From: Ruminococcaceae bacterium UBA5413
GTDB lineage: Bacteria > Bacillota > Clostridia > Oscillospirales > Acutalibacteraceae
DNA: 27,541 nt
Assembly: GCA_002409585.1 (NCBI GenBank)
Contig: DHNP01000033.1
Span: 1-27,541 of the forward strand
Direction: 5' to 3'
Shown here: positions 6,807 through 15,329 of the stretch, piece after piece
Numbering within the stretch: the stretch's first letter is position 1
Layout: the number at the start of each line of letters is the position of its first letter
Made by a program: the position numbers and the translations under genes
Notes under the pieces: generated by a model
Databases searched by the model: none
Told to the model about the DNA's origin: nothing
What the model saw: the letters and a program-made list of their open reading frames with translations, nothing else

Positions 6807-7237
6807 GTCCCATCATCCACAACAGTAAATGTTGTGTACCTCTTGTTACGGCTTCTGCGCCGTTGCGCGAGGTTGGCGCAATTTGAAAAATATTTCAAAC
6901 AATCACCCAACGATTGTTGAAATCATAGTGTAATGCAAAGACTTTCCCGCTTAGGTGTCGGTAAACATAGAAACCGCGAGCTGCAACACAGACGCATTTG
7001 CGACCAACTGCATGTTGCTCCGAAATGGCATACCGGAATTGGCGATGAGCTAAGCGGGGAATAATGATACTTCTGCCTTGAACACCTCACGGCATTGGGC
7101 AGGCCCGTTCCGAAAGTATGAGCGCTGGACAGTTATTATGACTGCACCAATGTGATTGCTTGCCAGCAATCCTTTGCAGGACACACACAAACCTTTATGA
7201 TAATCTCCTGCCGCTTTATGCGGCGGGGCGTTATCAT

Positions 7238-7274
7238 AAAATTAAGAGTCTCAAAGATATGGACTTTTAATTTT
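7238..7274. terminator. AT-rich hairpin between the RNA region and tRNA-Leu
   Basis: AAAATTAAGAGTC (7238-7250) pairs with GACTTTTAATTTT (7262-7274), 13 bp with one G-U pair. It could end the plus-strand RNA or the minus-strand tRNA transcript. A second small hairpin (GATAAC 7277-7282 with GTTATC 7287-7292) lies directly after the tRNA 3' end. Confidence 0.45.
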
Positions 7275-7294
7275 GCGATAACAACAGTTATCAC

Positions 7295-7385
7295 TGGTGC
7301 GAGAGGCGGGACTTGAACCCGCATGGACGTTTAATGGTCCACAAGAACCTGAATCTTGCGCGTCTGCCAATTTCGCCACTCTCGC
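7295..7385 (-). tRNA. tRNA-Leu (anticodon CAG)
   Basis: The reverse strand folds as a class II tRNA. The acceptor stem GCGAGAG pairs with CTCTCGC, and CCA is encoded. The anticodon stem is CAAGA/TCTTG with loop TTCAGGT, giving CAG. There is a long variable arm (TGGAC/GTCCA) and a T arm with GGTTCAAGTCC. Its 3' end faces the accessory region, the side where tRNA-targeting integrases insert. Confidence 0.95.
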
Positions 7386-7397
7386 AGATATGTTTAT

Positions 7398-7426
7398 ATT
7401 TTACCATACGCCTATAGCCGTGTCAA
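7398..7426 (-). promoter_or_regulatory. Promoter of tRNA-Leu
   Basis: On the minus strand, TTGACA (7426-7421), exactly 17 bp, TAAAAT (7403-7398). The start would lie a few bases before the mature 5' end. Confidence 0.85.
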
Positions 7427-7439
7427 TAGCTTGAAAACA

Positions 7440-7471
7440 AAAACAGGGGCCATGCCAGCCGGCACAGCCCC
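7440..7471 (-). terminator. Terminator of the MMPL operon
   Basis: On the minus strand, GGGGCTGTGCC pairs with GGCATGGCCCC (7471-7446, G-U pairs included), followed by TGTTTTTG. It ends the two-gene operon just before the tRNA promoter. Confidence 0.75.
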
Positions 7472-7490
7472 AAATGGAACAACATGAAAA

Positions 7491-10376
7491 TCAGAAAATA
7501 CTCCTAAAAAGGTTAGCGGTTCCGTTCCAAACGGACTGCACCCATTCTTTAAACCCGCTGTTTTTCTTTCCGGTATTTTGGCCTGTACTTACAGGCTCTG
7601 CCTCCACAGTCTTATCATCGGCTTTTATTTCAGCGGTTTTCATAACGAACTTGAGCTGCGTATCCGCCCCGTCGGCCGCCTGTGTAAATATCTTATAATC
7701 GTCCGCAAGATTTAAATAAACATCCTTCCTCGCTATAAGGTCGTCGGCATCGTCAAGCTTTTTAGTATAACTGTCGACCGTACCATCTTTTTTGAAATCG
7801 TCGAGCGTGTCGAAAGTATTCTTAAATACCGATACGGTAGCCGGAGCCATTGTCTTTTTAAAGATATCCATTATACTGCGGTTACTGTTTATATCGTCCT
7901 GCATTTTTAGCAGCGTTTTTGTTGTTTCGGGCAGTTTATGCAGGCTTGCGTTCATTGCAGGCTCGCCGAGGCTGTCTTTAAGCGCCTCAAGCACCGGCCG
8001 CACATCGTCGAGGTCATTCTGCAAAGTGGGTATCATGTTTTTGGCGTTCTTTATCTTCGGGTCGTCATACTGCTTAAGCAGGTCGCGCATGATGCTTATA
8101 TTTTCACTGTTGCCGTCGAGGTCTTTTTTCATATCTTTAATCCTGTTGCCCCAGTGTATAAGGTAATCCGTCTGGTCTTTGTCGAGTATTACGTCCTTAA
8201 GCCCGTCAAGGTCGTCCTCTATGGTGTCTTTGTCGTCATCATCGTCGCCTACCATATCGTTAAGGTCGTCTTTAAGGTTCTCTATATATTTATTCTCATC
8301 GCTCAGGCTGCCTAACGCGCTTTCAAGTTTATCCTCATAGTTGTCGCCAAGTTCATCCGCGAGGTCCTCCTGCAGCTGCCCGGCGTTCCCAAGCATGTCA
8401 TTGAGCTTGTCGGCAGTGCCGTCAGCAGCTGCTGCGGCAACTGTACTGATAACGGCTGACTTTGCATTAGCATCTAATTTGTTTACAGCGTTACCTGCCG
8501 CTTTTATGATATCTTCAGCAGGCAGAACCGTGTCAGGGTTTTCTTTGAGGATAACCGGTATTATCTGCGCCGTCAAAGCGCTGATTTGTTGTTCATCCAA
8601 CGGTAATTCTTTTGCCAAAGTAGACAGCGCACCCAAAAGGCTTTTTACTTTTATTTTTCCATCGGTTCCAACGATACCCTGCAAATATTTGCTGTCAATA
8701 TCATAAGTACTCAAAATACCTGATAGGGAGCTTGCCGAAACCTCAGCATCGGGGTTGCTCTTGGCAAACGGACCCTTAAGTTGGCCCATTATTGCGCTTT
8801 TAAGGTCACTGTTTAAATTTAAACCATTTACATATGACAGCAATTCGCTTATATTAATATTTCCGTTTTTATCCGCCATGCCTTTTATTTGTGAAGCGAG
8901 TATTTTTTCAAAGTTGCCGTCGCGGTTTAGGTAATTTTCCATAAGCGCTTGGATGTCGCTGTCGTCAAGCTGTATTCCCGTAAGGCCGGAATCGGAAAGC
9001 CCGTCAAGGCTCTCCATAAGCTTAGACAGGTCGCCCTGTATACCGCTGCCCGTAAGCTTGCTTATGGTGTCAAGGCTCGAAGTGCTCATGTGGTTTTCTA
9101 TACGCTCAGCATCGTCGATTATATCATCAAAGCTGTTGTAAAGCTTGTCGTAGTGGTTGAGGGCTTTAAGCACATGGTTCAGCTTTACCATGTCAAACGT
9201 TTCTATCTCGTCGTAATCATTTAGCAGCGTCCTGCCTTTTTCTATATTTTCATCTGTAAGCCTACCGTTTATTCCGCGAAGGACTTTATTATCAAGCAGG
9301 TACTTTATGTCGGCCTTGTCGAGGTCTGAAGTTACGCGGTCATAAAGTTTTATGTTATCGTTTGTCACATAGTCAGACGCAAGGTCAGTCATTTTTAAGT
9401 CCAATTTATAAAAATCAAAGACGTCGTCTATAAGCAGGCGCGCGGCGGCCGTCCTGTCAGAGTTCGTAAATAACGAACGAATGCTTTTATCGGAATCAAC
9501 ATTATCAATATCATCCTGTATTTTTTTCAGCTTGTTAAGGTTTGTTCTCATCCCGTCTATATCCGTTGAGTCTTTGAGCTTGTCGGAATCTATAATCTCC
9601 GGCGTTGCGGCCACAGCTATGGTATCAAGTGAAAAATTTGTAACGTCGGCTTTTATGTCAAGCTCTTCCGGAAAATCAAGGTCGCTTAGCTCCGGTATAT
9701 CGCTGTAGCTTGTAAGCTGCAGGCTGTCATTGAGGCCCGGCATTGTAACAAAAGTTACAAACTGGTTTTTGCCGTCGGAAATAAGCTTGCCATCACTCAA
9801 TTTGACGTTCTTAAAAGTATCCGACGGCAGCTTCGTCATAACCACGGCCGTCATGGGCGTGTACATGACCGTATCTTTGCCGCTTACTTTAACCGTGTGT
9901 TTTTCGTTGTTCTTTATATTTACCTTTATTTCAACGGAGCCGGACTTTCCCGCAAGCTTCGCTGGGGATATTTCTTTTCCGTTAAGGTAATAGGCAACCG
10001 AAACGGTGAGCGGCAATTTTTTGTCTGTAGTCCCTTCATAATAAATGTTGCTGCCGGTTTTGCCGACGCTCGAAGGGTCAAGCTGCCACACAAGGCTGCC
10101 GCCGTCTCTCACGGGGTTTTCATTAGATTTAACGTTTTTGATTCCATTAAGGTCGGATTTGTCTAAAAACTCGGCGGCTGCGCCGTCACTGTGCAGCCAG
10201 TCCGACACCGTTGTACTCTTAAGCCGGCCGTTAGCGTCCAGCGTAGAGTAAACCGTTTCATCTTTTTGGGTTGCGGCGGCGCTTGCGAAAGCCGTCCCGC
10301 CTGATGACATTGCCATTACTGCTGCCAAAGCTGCGCAGCCTATCCTGCCGGCTGTTTTGACGGTATGTTTTTTCAT
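7491..10376 (-). CDS. Large secreted protein, partner of the MMPL transporter
   Basis: This is a 961-residue protein with a Sec signal peptide (basic MKKHTVKTAGR, then GCAALAAVMAMSSGGTAFASA, cleavage near 32). The start is set by GGAGG about 8 nt upstream. Residues about 100-260 look like beta-rich modules (LTVSVAYYLNGKEI, GSVEIKVNIKNNEKHTVKVSG, VTFVTMPGLNDSLQL). The rest is long Asp/Leu/Lys-rich helical sequence with coiled-coil character. The middle (about 490-600) has short Asp/Asn/Gly loops, ADKNGNINISELLSYV and VGTDGKIKVKSLLGAL, that resemble degenerate EF-hands. No C-terminal membrane helix, LPXTG or SLH motif is seen. It follows the MMPL gene by about 30 nt and is co-transcribed. It probably works outside the membrane with the transporter. 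The family is not named with certainty. Confidence 0.7.
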   Translation of the reverse strand: MKKHTVKTAGRIGCAALAAVMAMSSGGTAFASAAATQKDETVYSTLDANGRLKSTTVSDWLHSDGAAAEFLDKSDLNGIKNVKSNENPVRDGGSLVWQLDPSSVGKTGSNIYYEGTTDKKLPLTVSVAYYLNGKEISPAKLAGKSGSVEIKVNIKNNEKHTVKVSGKDTVMYTPMTAVVMTKLPSDTFKNVKLSDGKLISDGKNQFVTFVTMPGLNDSLQLTSYSDIPELSDLDFPEELDIKADVTNFSLDTIAVAATPEIIDSDKLKDSTDIDGMRTNLNKLKKIQDDIDNVDSDKSIRSLFTNSDRTAAARLLIDDVFDFYKLDLKMTDLASDYVTNDNIKLYDRVTSDLDKADIKYLLDNKVLRGINGRLTDENIEKGRTLLNDYDEIETFDMVKLNHVLKALNHYDKLYNSFDDIIDDAERIENHMSTSSLDTISKLTGSGIQGDLSKLMESLDGLSDSGLTGIQLDDSDIQALMENYLNRDGNFEKILASQIKGMADKNGNINISELLSYVNGLNLNSDLKSAIMGQLKGPFAKSNPDAEVSASSLSGILSTYDIDSKYLQGIVGTDGKIKVKSLLGALSTLAKELPLDEQQISALTAQIIPVILKENPDTVLPAEDIIKAAGNAVNKLDANAKSAVISTVAAAAADGTADKLNDMLGNAGQLQEDLADELGDNYEDKLESALGSLSDENKYIENLKDDLNDMVGDDDDDKDTIEDDLDGLKDVILDKDQTDYLIHWGNRIKDMKKDLDGNSENISIMRDLLKQYDDPKIKNAKNMIPTLQNDLDDVRPVLEALKDSLGEPAMNASLHKLPETTKTLLKMQDDINSNRSIMDIFKKTMAPATVSVFKNTFDTLDDFKKDGTVDSYTKKLDDADDLIARKDVYLNLADDYKIFTQAADGADTQLKFVMKTAEIKADDKTVEAEPVSTGQNTGKKNSGFKEWVQSVWNGTANLFRSIF

Positions 10377-10405
10377 TGTAATTACCTCCGTTGAAAAAAC
10401 TTATA

Positions 10406-12472
10406 TTAAGTATTTCTCCAGTGGAAAGTCAGCTTATTTATTATCGGTTCGGTAACGTACAGCACTGCCGGAAGCATAAAGATTATTACACCGGCGCTTA
10501 TGAGTGCGCCCCTTGCCAGCATTGAACATATACTCTGTATCATGCCTATCTTTGAAACTATGGAAACGCCGAGCGTCGCGCAGAAAAACACGAGCGAGCT
10601 TGTCACTATAGACGGGAACGAAGTCCGCGATGCTACTTTTATCGCTTCAAGCCTGTTTAGGCCCTTCCTCAGCTCTTCTTGGAACCTTGTCGTCATAAGT
10701 ATGGAGTAGTCTATGGTTGCGCCAAGCTGTACGCAGCCTATGACTGTAGGCGATATAAACGGTATGACTGTCCCTGTAAAAAACGGTATGCCGAGGTTTA
10801 TGCATATAGCGAGTTCTATGATGGCGACAAGTATAACCGGTATAACTGCCGACTTGAACAGTACGGCTATCAAAAGCACTATGCACAGCATAGAAATGTT
10901 ATTGGTAACTTTGAAGTCAACGGATGCCGTGTCTATGAGATCTTTCGTCATGGCGCCTTCACCTGTCAGCTGTGCTGTCTTGTCATATTTTTTTATTATC
11001 TTATTTATCTCGTCTATCTGGTTGTTCTCATTGTCTTCCGCTGACTTGTACTTTGAATTTACCATAACGAGCTGGCGTCCGTCTTTTTTGCATAAGTCTT
11101 TTACCTTTTGCGGTATGAATGAATCAGGTACCGCTGGCCCAACTATGTCATCATAAGCGAGGGTGCTTTCCACGCCGTCAACTTTCTTTATTTCCGATAT
11201 CATATCCGCGAGCTTATACGACGGGAGACTGTCATTAACTATGGCAAAATGCGTCGTAGCCATATTGTAGTCTTTTTTAAGTTTGTTAGTCGCAACTATG
11301 GAGTCCATCGTTTCCGGCAGCGAACGGTCAAGGTTGTAGTACACCTGCGTTTTAGACTGCGACCAAACGGCCGGAAGTATCAACAGCAGGCCGAGCACTA
11401 CGAGCACCCACCTGTGCCGTAAAATAAAGTCCGAACCTTTTGTAAAGTCAGGTATCATTATTTTGTGAGTGTATTTATGTATCGGCTTGTCAAAAAGAAG
11501 TATGAGCGACGGCAGAACCGTTACGGTAGTTATAATGCCGAAAAGCACGCCTTTCATCATAACTATGCCTATATCCTTGCCAAGTGAAAGCTGCATGAAG
11601 CAAAGGGCGAAAAAGCCGGCTATAGTCGTAAGCGACCCCCCGGCAAGCGACACGAACGCCGCCTCGATAGACTTCGCCATGGCGTCCCGCCTGTCGTCGT
11701 ACTTGGGTTTTTCCTCGTCGTAGCGGTTTATGAGAAAGATGGAGTAGTCCATGGTTACCCCCAGCTGCAGCACCGCCGCTATTGCCTTTGTAATGTACGA
11801 TATCTGGCCAAGAAAAATATTCGTACCGAAATTATATATTACCGCAAACCCTATGCCCAGCATGAAAACATACGGCAGTATCCATGAACTCATGCAGAAA
11901 GTCATGGCTACTATGGAAAGCGCCACCGCCAAAACAACGTAAACGGCTACTTCTTTGTCGGCAAGGTCCTTAGTGTCTTTAATTATGGCTGAAAACCCGC
12001 TCAAAAAGCACTGTTTGTTCAGAAGCCCTTTTATCGTCCCTATTGACTTTAATGTTTCGTTTGAAGCGGCCGCCCCGTCATACGTTATGAGCAGTAAAGT
12101 CGAATCTTTGCTGTAAAAAGCGTCCTTTATTTTTTGCGGCAGCATCTCTTTAGGTATGCTTATGTCTGCAATGTCGTCAACCCAAACGACGCTGTTCACA
12201 CCATTTACGTCTTTTATTTTATCTTTTAATTTAAGTATGTCTTTCGACTCCATATTATCCACTACAAGCATTGACGTAGCTGCATCATGGAACGTGTCTT
12301 CAAGTACGCGTTCGCCTTTCGTCGAGTCGAGGTCTTCAGGCAGATAAGACAGTATATCGTAATTTATTTTTGTGCCGGCATATCCGGCCATGCACGGTAT
12401 AACGAGCAGCACGGCTATTATAACCACGATTGCCGGTTTACGGGTAAAGATTTTTGCAAATTTGAAAAGCAA
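10406..12472 (-). CDS. MMPL/RND-family membrane transporter
   Basis: This 688-residue protein has the RND two-repeat layout. TM1 (AIVVIIAVLLVIPCMAGYAG) is followed by an extracytoplasmic loop (~30-170), a five-helix bundle, TM7 near 355 (WVLVVLGLLLILPAV), a second loop (~375-520) and a final bundle. The helix-4 proton-relay signature appears twice: GVTMDYSIFLINRYDEE near residue 241 and GATIDYSILMTTRFQEEL near 587, both with the Asp-Tyr pair of MmpL/HpnN-type exporters. The family exports lipids or hydrophobic compounds using proton motive force. The start is TTG with GGAAG about 10 nt upstream; an in-frame stop lies just upstream and no ATG is available there. It is the first gene of an operon with the large secreted protein. 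Confidence 0.9.
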   Translation of the reverse strand: MLFKFAKIFTRKPAIVVIIAVLLVIPCMAGYAGTKINYDILSYLPEDLDSTKGERVLEDTFHDAATSMLVVDNMESKDILKLKDKIKDVNGVNSVVWVDDIADISIPKEMLPQKIKDAFYSKDSTLLLITYDGAAASNETLKSIGTIKGLLNKQCFLSGFSAIIKDTKDLADKEVAVYVVLAVALSIVAMTFCMSSWILPYVFMLGIGFAVIYNFGTNIFLGQISYITKAIAAVLQLGVTMDYSIFLINRYDEEKPKYDDRRDAMAKSIEAAFVSLAGGSLTTIAGFFALCFMQLSLGKDIGIVMMKGVLFGIITTVTVLPSLILLFDKPIHKYTHKIMIPDFTKGSDFILRHRWVLVVLGLLLILPAVWSQSKTQVYYNLDRSLPETMDSIVATNKLKKDYNMATTHFAIVNDSLPSYKLADMISEIKKVDGVESTLAYDDIVGPAVPDSFIPQKVKDLCKKDGRQLVMVNSKYKSAEDNENNQIDEINKIIKKYDKTAQLTGEGAMTKDLIDTASVDFKVTNNISMLCIVLLIAVLFKSAVIPVILVAIIELAICINLGIPFFTGTVIPFISPTVIGCVQLGATIDYSILMTTRFQEELRKGLNRLEAIKVASRTSFPSIVTSSLVFFCATLGVSIVSKIGMIQSICSMLARGALISAGVIIFMLPAVLYVTEPIINKLTFHWRNT

Positions 12473-12523
12473 ATGCCATCATCTTCCTGTTAAAAATTCG
12501 ATGTATTGATGTATTTAATAATG

Positions 12524-12552
12524 TTTAAATAAAAGCGCGCACCACCGTCCAA
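12524..12552 (-). promoter_or_regulatory. Candidate promoter of the MMPL operon
   Basis: On the minus strand, TTGGAC (12552-12547), 17 bp, TTTAAA (12529-12524), about 50 nt before the TTG start. The -10 is weak. Confidence 0.35.
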
Positions 12553-12635
12553 TTTCTGCGTGCACCGCATAAAGCCGTAAAGGTCTGACACCCCCACCTG
12601 CAATGGCATACGTTTATATGACGCCGCCCGCAAGT

Positions 12636-12656
12636 AAAATGACTAAAAGTCATTTT
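12636..12656. repeat. Perfect 9-bp inverted repeat, candidate operator
   Basis: AAAATGACT (12636-12644), spacer AAA, AGTCATTTT (12648-12656). It lies about 85 nt upstream of the candidate MMPL promoter. The symmetric shape fits a dimeric repressor (TetR or MarR type often controls MMPL operons), but no regulator gene is adjacent. Confidence 0.5.
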
Positions 12657-12930
12657 GCCCAGCAGTATCAGTATAGTTTAAAAATAGCTTTTGGTCAATA
12701 CATTTCCGCATATTCGTCTTTTTGGATAAAACTATGCTGTATATCTCCTTGCTTTTATGCCATATTGTTCCACGGTGCGTTTTACTTTTATTGGCTTTTT
12801 ACATAAAAATAAAAGTTTATTTTTTATAATTATATTAATAATATCCATATAATTCCCAATATTCATTATTTTATCGCATAATTTTGTTATTATTGCTTTA
12901 GATAATTCCTTAAAGGAGGATGTGCGCCTT

Positions 12931-14910
12931 ATGAAAAACTTTACGACCTTAAGTAAAAAGATCAGGTTCAGCATGGTAATCATGGTAACGGTTACCGTCA
13001 TAGTCAACCTTATCGTCGGCATATTTATCAGCTATAAAGGGCTTGAGGACAACGTAAGAAAAGACCTTAAGTCAATGGGGGAACTGTCTAACGTCGCCAT
13101 AACAAAGTCGCTCAGCGGCATGGAGCAGGAGGTAAAGTCGGCCGCCTCCATCGCCGTGCCTGAAGTTTCGTCGGACAAAGCCGCGTGGCTCTCACAGCTA
13201 AGCGAGCGTAAAACCGCGTACGGCATGAAGGAGCTGTACGCAGCGGACGGCAGCGGCAATATTATAAGCGCCGACCAGTCTTTAAGCGGGCAGAACATAG
13301 CAAACGAGGAGTACTTTAAAAAAGCTTTGCAGGGTAAAACATATTTTTCCACAACGAAAAAAGACCTCAAGGGCAGCCTTGTCATTTTTTTAAGCACTCC
13401 GCTTAAAAGCGGCAGTTTTTCAGGCGTAATGGTGGCCGAGCTCGGGAGCACAACGTTAAGCAATATAATAAGAGACGTAAGGGTAGGCACAACGGGCAAC
13501 GTGTTCATAATAGACAAAGAAGCCAAAATGATAGCGAATATGCGCCCGCAGCTTGTCGAGCAGCAGCAGAACTTCATAACGGCAGCTAAAACAGACAAGA
13601 GCTACGAGTCAGCCGCCCAGGTATATGAAAAAATGACGCAGGGCAAAACCGGCACAGACATTTATGCTTACGAAACAGGCGACAGGATATGCTACTACGC
13701 CCCTGTAAGCGGAACCGACGGGTGGTCGTACGGCGTAGTCGCGCCGGTAAAGGAAATGACGTCGAGCATATACAGTATCATATTGGGCATGGCGGCTGTA
13801 TCCGCGGCGCTCATCGCGGCCGGCGTGTTTTTCTCCGCAAAGCTGGCGTCAGCCATAGCAGTCCCGGTCAAGGCCTGCTCAGACCGCCTTGCGGGCCTTT
13901 CCGGCGGAGACCTCCATTCGCCTGTCCCTAAAGTCAAGGCAAAGGACGAAACCGGCCGGCTTGCCGAAGCGGCCGGTGCGCTTGTGCGCGATATGAAAAA
14001 TATAATAGACGATGAAAAACTTGTCCTCGGCGAAATGGCCGGCGGCAACTTCAACGTATCGGCAAACAAATCATACTACAGGGGCGATTTTAAGCCTATA
14101 TATACGTCCATAACGCACATAAGCGACTCGCTCAGCGGCGTCTGCTCCGAGATAGGCACCGTTGCCGGCCAGGTGGCCTCAGGTTCCGGCGAAGTGGCAG
14201 GCGGCGCGCAGTCCCTGGCTTCGGGCGCCGGCGAGCAGGCCGCCACCATAGAGCAGATATCCGCCACCGTAGCCGAGATATCAAGCAAAGCCGAGAGCAA
14301 CGCACAGGGTGTTGACACCGCTAACAAAGAGGCGCTGCAGGTAAGCGAAAAGCTTGAAAAAAGCAACGCCCAAATGGCGGAGCTTACGGAGGCCATGGAC
14401 AAAATACGCGATTACTCAGGTAAAATAAGCGCCATAATAAAGACTATAGAAGACATAGCCTTCCAGACAAACATACTTGCGTTAAACGCGGCGGTAGAAG
14501 CCGCACGCGCCGGCGAGGCCGGCAAGGGCTTCGCGGTCGTGGCGAACGAAATACGGAACCTCGCAGGCAAAAGCGCAGCCGCAAGCAAAAATACTGCCGA
14601 GCTTATAAACGGCACGTCTGACGCCGTTGCCGAAGGGGTAAAAATAACCGGGGACACGGCTTCTTCCCTTGGGGAAGTAGTCGAAGGTGAAAAACGCATA
14701 ATGGCGCTTTTTGCCAAAATTGCCCTTGCCTCCGGCGAACAGTCCGACGCTGTAAAAGAAGTCACGCATGGCCTTGAGCAGGTCGCGGCGGTAGTACAGA
14801 CGACCTCCGCCACTTCGCAGGAAAGCGCCGCCGCGAGCGAGGGACTTTCGGCGCAGGCAAAACGCATGAAAGAGCTTATGGCATCGTTCAGGCTGAAAGG
14901 GCAGGCTTAA
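12931..14910 (+). CDS. Methyl-accepting chemotaxis protein with extracellular Cache-type sensor
   Basis: This is a 659-residue protein. I chose the ATG at 12931 because AAAGGAGG (12912-12919) is correctly spaced for it; the upstream GTG at 12922 is too close. Order: TM1 (~13-35), extracellular dCache-like sensor (~40-275, with YFSTTKKDLKGSLVIFLSTPL and TGNVFIIDKEAKMIANM), TM2 (~283-305), HAMP (~306-360), then the signalling hairpin with the conserved tip EDIAFQTNILALNAAVEAAR and GKGFAVVANEIRNLA. There is no C-terminal CheR/CheB tether pentapeptide. It relays ligand binding to CheA/CheW at the membrane. Codons are GC-rich, unlike the left region. No other chemotaxis gene is adjacent. Confidence 0.93.
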   Translation: MKNFTTLSKKIRFSMVIMVTVTVIVNLIVGIFISYKGLEDNVRKDLKSMGELSNVAITKSLSGMEQEVKSAASIAVPEVSSDKAAWLSQLSERKTAYGMKELYAADGSGNIISADQSLSGQNIANEEYFKKALQGKTYFSTTKKDLKGSLVIFLSTPLKSGSFSGVMVAELGSTTLSNIIRDVRVGTTGNVFIIDKEAKMIANMRPQLVEQQQNFITAAKTDKSYESAAQVYEKMTQGKTGTDIYAYETGDRICYYAPVSGTDGWSYGVVAPVKEMTSSIYSIILGMAAVSAALIAAGVFFSAKLASAIAVPVKACSDRLAGLSGGDLHSPVPKVKAKDETGRLAEAAGALVRDMKNIIDDEKLVLGEMAGGNFNVSANKSYYRGDFKPIYTSITHISDSLSGVCSEIGTVAGQVASGSGEVAGGAQSLASGAGEQAATIEQISATVAEISSKAESNAQGVDTANKEALQVSEKLEKSNAQMAELTEAMDKIRDYSGKISAIIKTIEDIAFQTNILALNAAVEAARAGEAGKGFAVVANEIRNLAGKSAAASKNTAELINGTSDAVAEGVKITGDTASSLGEVVEGEKRIMALFAKIALASGEQSDAVKEVTHGLEQVAAVVQTTSATSQESAAASEGLSAQAKRMKELMASFRLKGQA

Positions 14911-15095
14911 ACCCCGGCGCTGCCGGCGGAACGCGCGGCGCCTTTCAGCACAGGGACAAAATATTAAAATTTTATGAATTTTCGAAAAGTTTCTTTAACG
15001 GCTAAAATGCGGCCGAAATATATGATAAAATTTTTGCACTGTCAGGTATTAAGCAAACTTAAACCAAAAGGCCGCCGTACAGGCAATAAAAGTCC

Positions 15096-15210
15096 AAACA
15101 GATCCTTTTAATTTGTAACCCGCCGGCAAGCCGGAATACGGAACAATGTTCCGTATTTGCCAAGTCCCTTTCGAAGAACTCACTATCTGTTTCAGTAAAA
15201 AATTTTTTAC
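15096..15210. repeat. Compact foldback element with nested inverted repeats
   Basis: An outer 8-bp pair, AAACAGAT (15096-15103) with ATCTGTTT (15185-15192), encloses CCGGC-AA-GCCGG (15123-15134) and a 10-bp perfect pair AATACGGAAC (15135-15144) with GTTCCGTATT (15148-15157). A palindrome of 16 nt (15195-15210) follows. It could be a small structured RNA or a miniature mobile or repeat element. Confidence 0.45.
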
Positions 15211-15284
15211 TCCTTTAAACAACGAGAGGGACACAGGCGGGATAATTAAATCTCTATATTATATAACATAACCCGCACAGCCTA

Positions 15285-15329
15285 AATCGGCCGCCGCAAA
15301 ATTTTCATTTTGCCGCGGCCGATTTTTTT
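15285..15329 (+). terminator. Strong Rho-independent terminator
   Basis: A 17-bp stem with one mismatch (15285-15301 with 15308-15324) is followed by a run of seven T on the plus strand. On the minus strand the T run is weak. The T tract implies plus-strand transcription through the structured element before it. Confidence 0.85.

Larger units (their letters stand above)
6616..7275 (+). ncRNA. Candidate large structured non-coding RNA next to tRNA-Leu
   Basis: About 660 nt without a credible gene, dense in helices. Examples: 6683-6692/6699-6708 (CATAA+GGTA), 6818-6824/6830-6836 (7 bp perfect), 6838-6852/6859-6873 (two 5-bp blocks), 6882-6888/6893-6899, 6893-6904/6912-6922, a 9-bp perfect long-range helix 6946-6954/7050-7058, 6983-6988/7013-7018, 7061-7077/7098-7139 (nested blocks), 7142-7146/7175-7179 enclosing 7154-7159/7166-7171, 7198-7214/7220-7236, and a 13-bp stem 7238-7250/7262-7274 ending in TTTT. 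Size, helix density, strong promoter and position at a tRNA on mobile DNA resemble ROOL or GOLLD RNAs. I cannot assign a family without a covariance search. A terminator-like hairpin at 6764-6806 may split the unit into a ~190-nt RNA and a second part. Confidence 0.5.
12473..12930. other. Intergenic region between MMPL operon and chemoreceptor
   Basis: 458 nt without a credible gene. It holds a candidate minus-strand promoter and a strong inverted repeat (separate entries), and about 150 nt of AT-rich DNA before the chemoreceptor. I see no convincing promoter for the chemoreceptor itself. Confidence 0.6.

Noticed and set aside
6595..6822. 75-codon minus-strand frame in the structured region
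   Set aside because: It lies across the promoter and terminator hairpin of the plus-strand RNA, has no family resemblance, and its composition is that of the hairpins.
7198..7236. GC-rich hairpin as a terminator
   Set aside because: The stem is strong but no T run follows on either strand, so it is treated as a helix of the candidate RNA.
6616..7275. RNase P RNA, tmRNA, SRP RNA or group I/II intron
   Set aside because: None of the key conserved motifs is visible: no RNase P core sequences, no tRNA-like ends of tmRNA, no SRP tetraloop helix, no intron domain V or P7.
7938..8315. Plus-strand frames opposite the large secreted protein
   Set aside because: Antisense shadows with low-complexity Ser/Val/Leu sequence and no ribosome binding sites.
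12922..12930. Upstream GTG start for the chemoreceptor
   Set aside because: It directly follows the Shine-Dalgarno sequence with almost no spacing; the ATG at 12931 is correctly spaced.
15049..15234. 61-codon minus-strand frame with a hydrophobic C-terminus
   Set aside because: The GTG start lacks a ribosome binding site, and much of the frame is made of inverted repeats, so it is kept only as part of the structured element.
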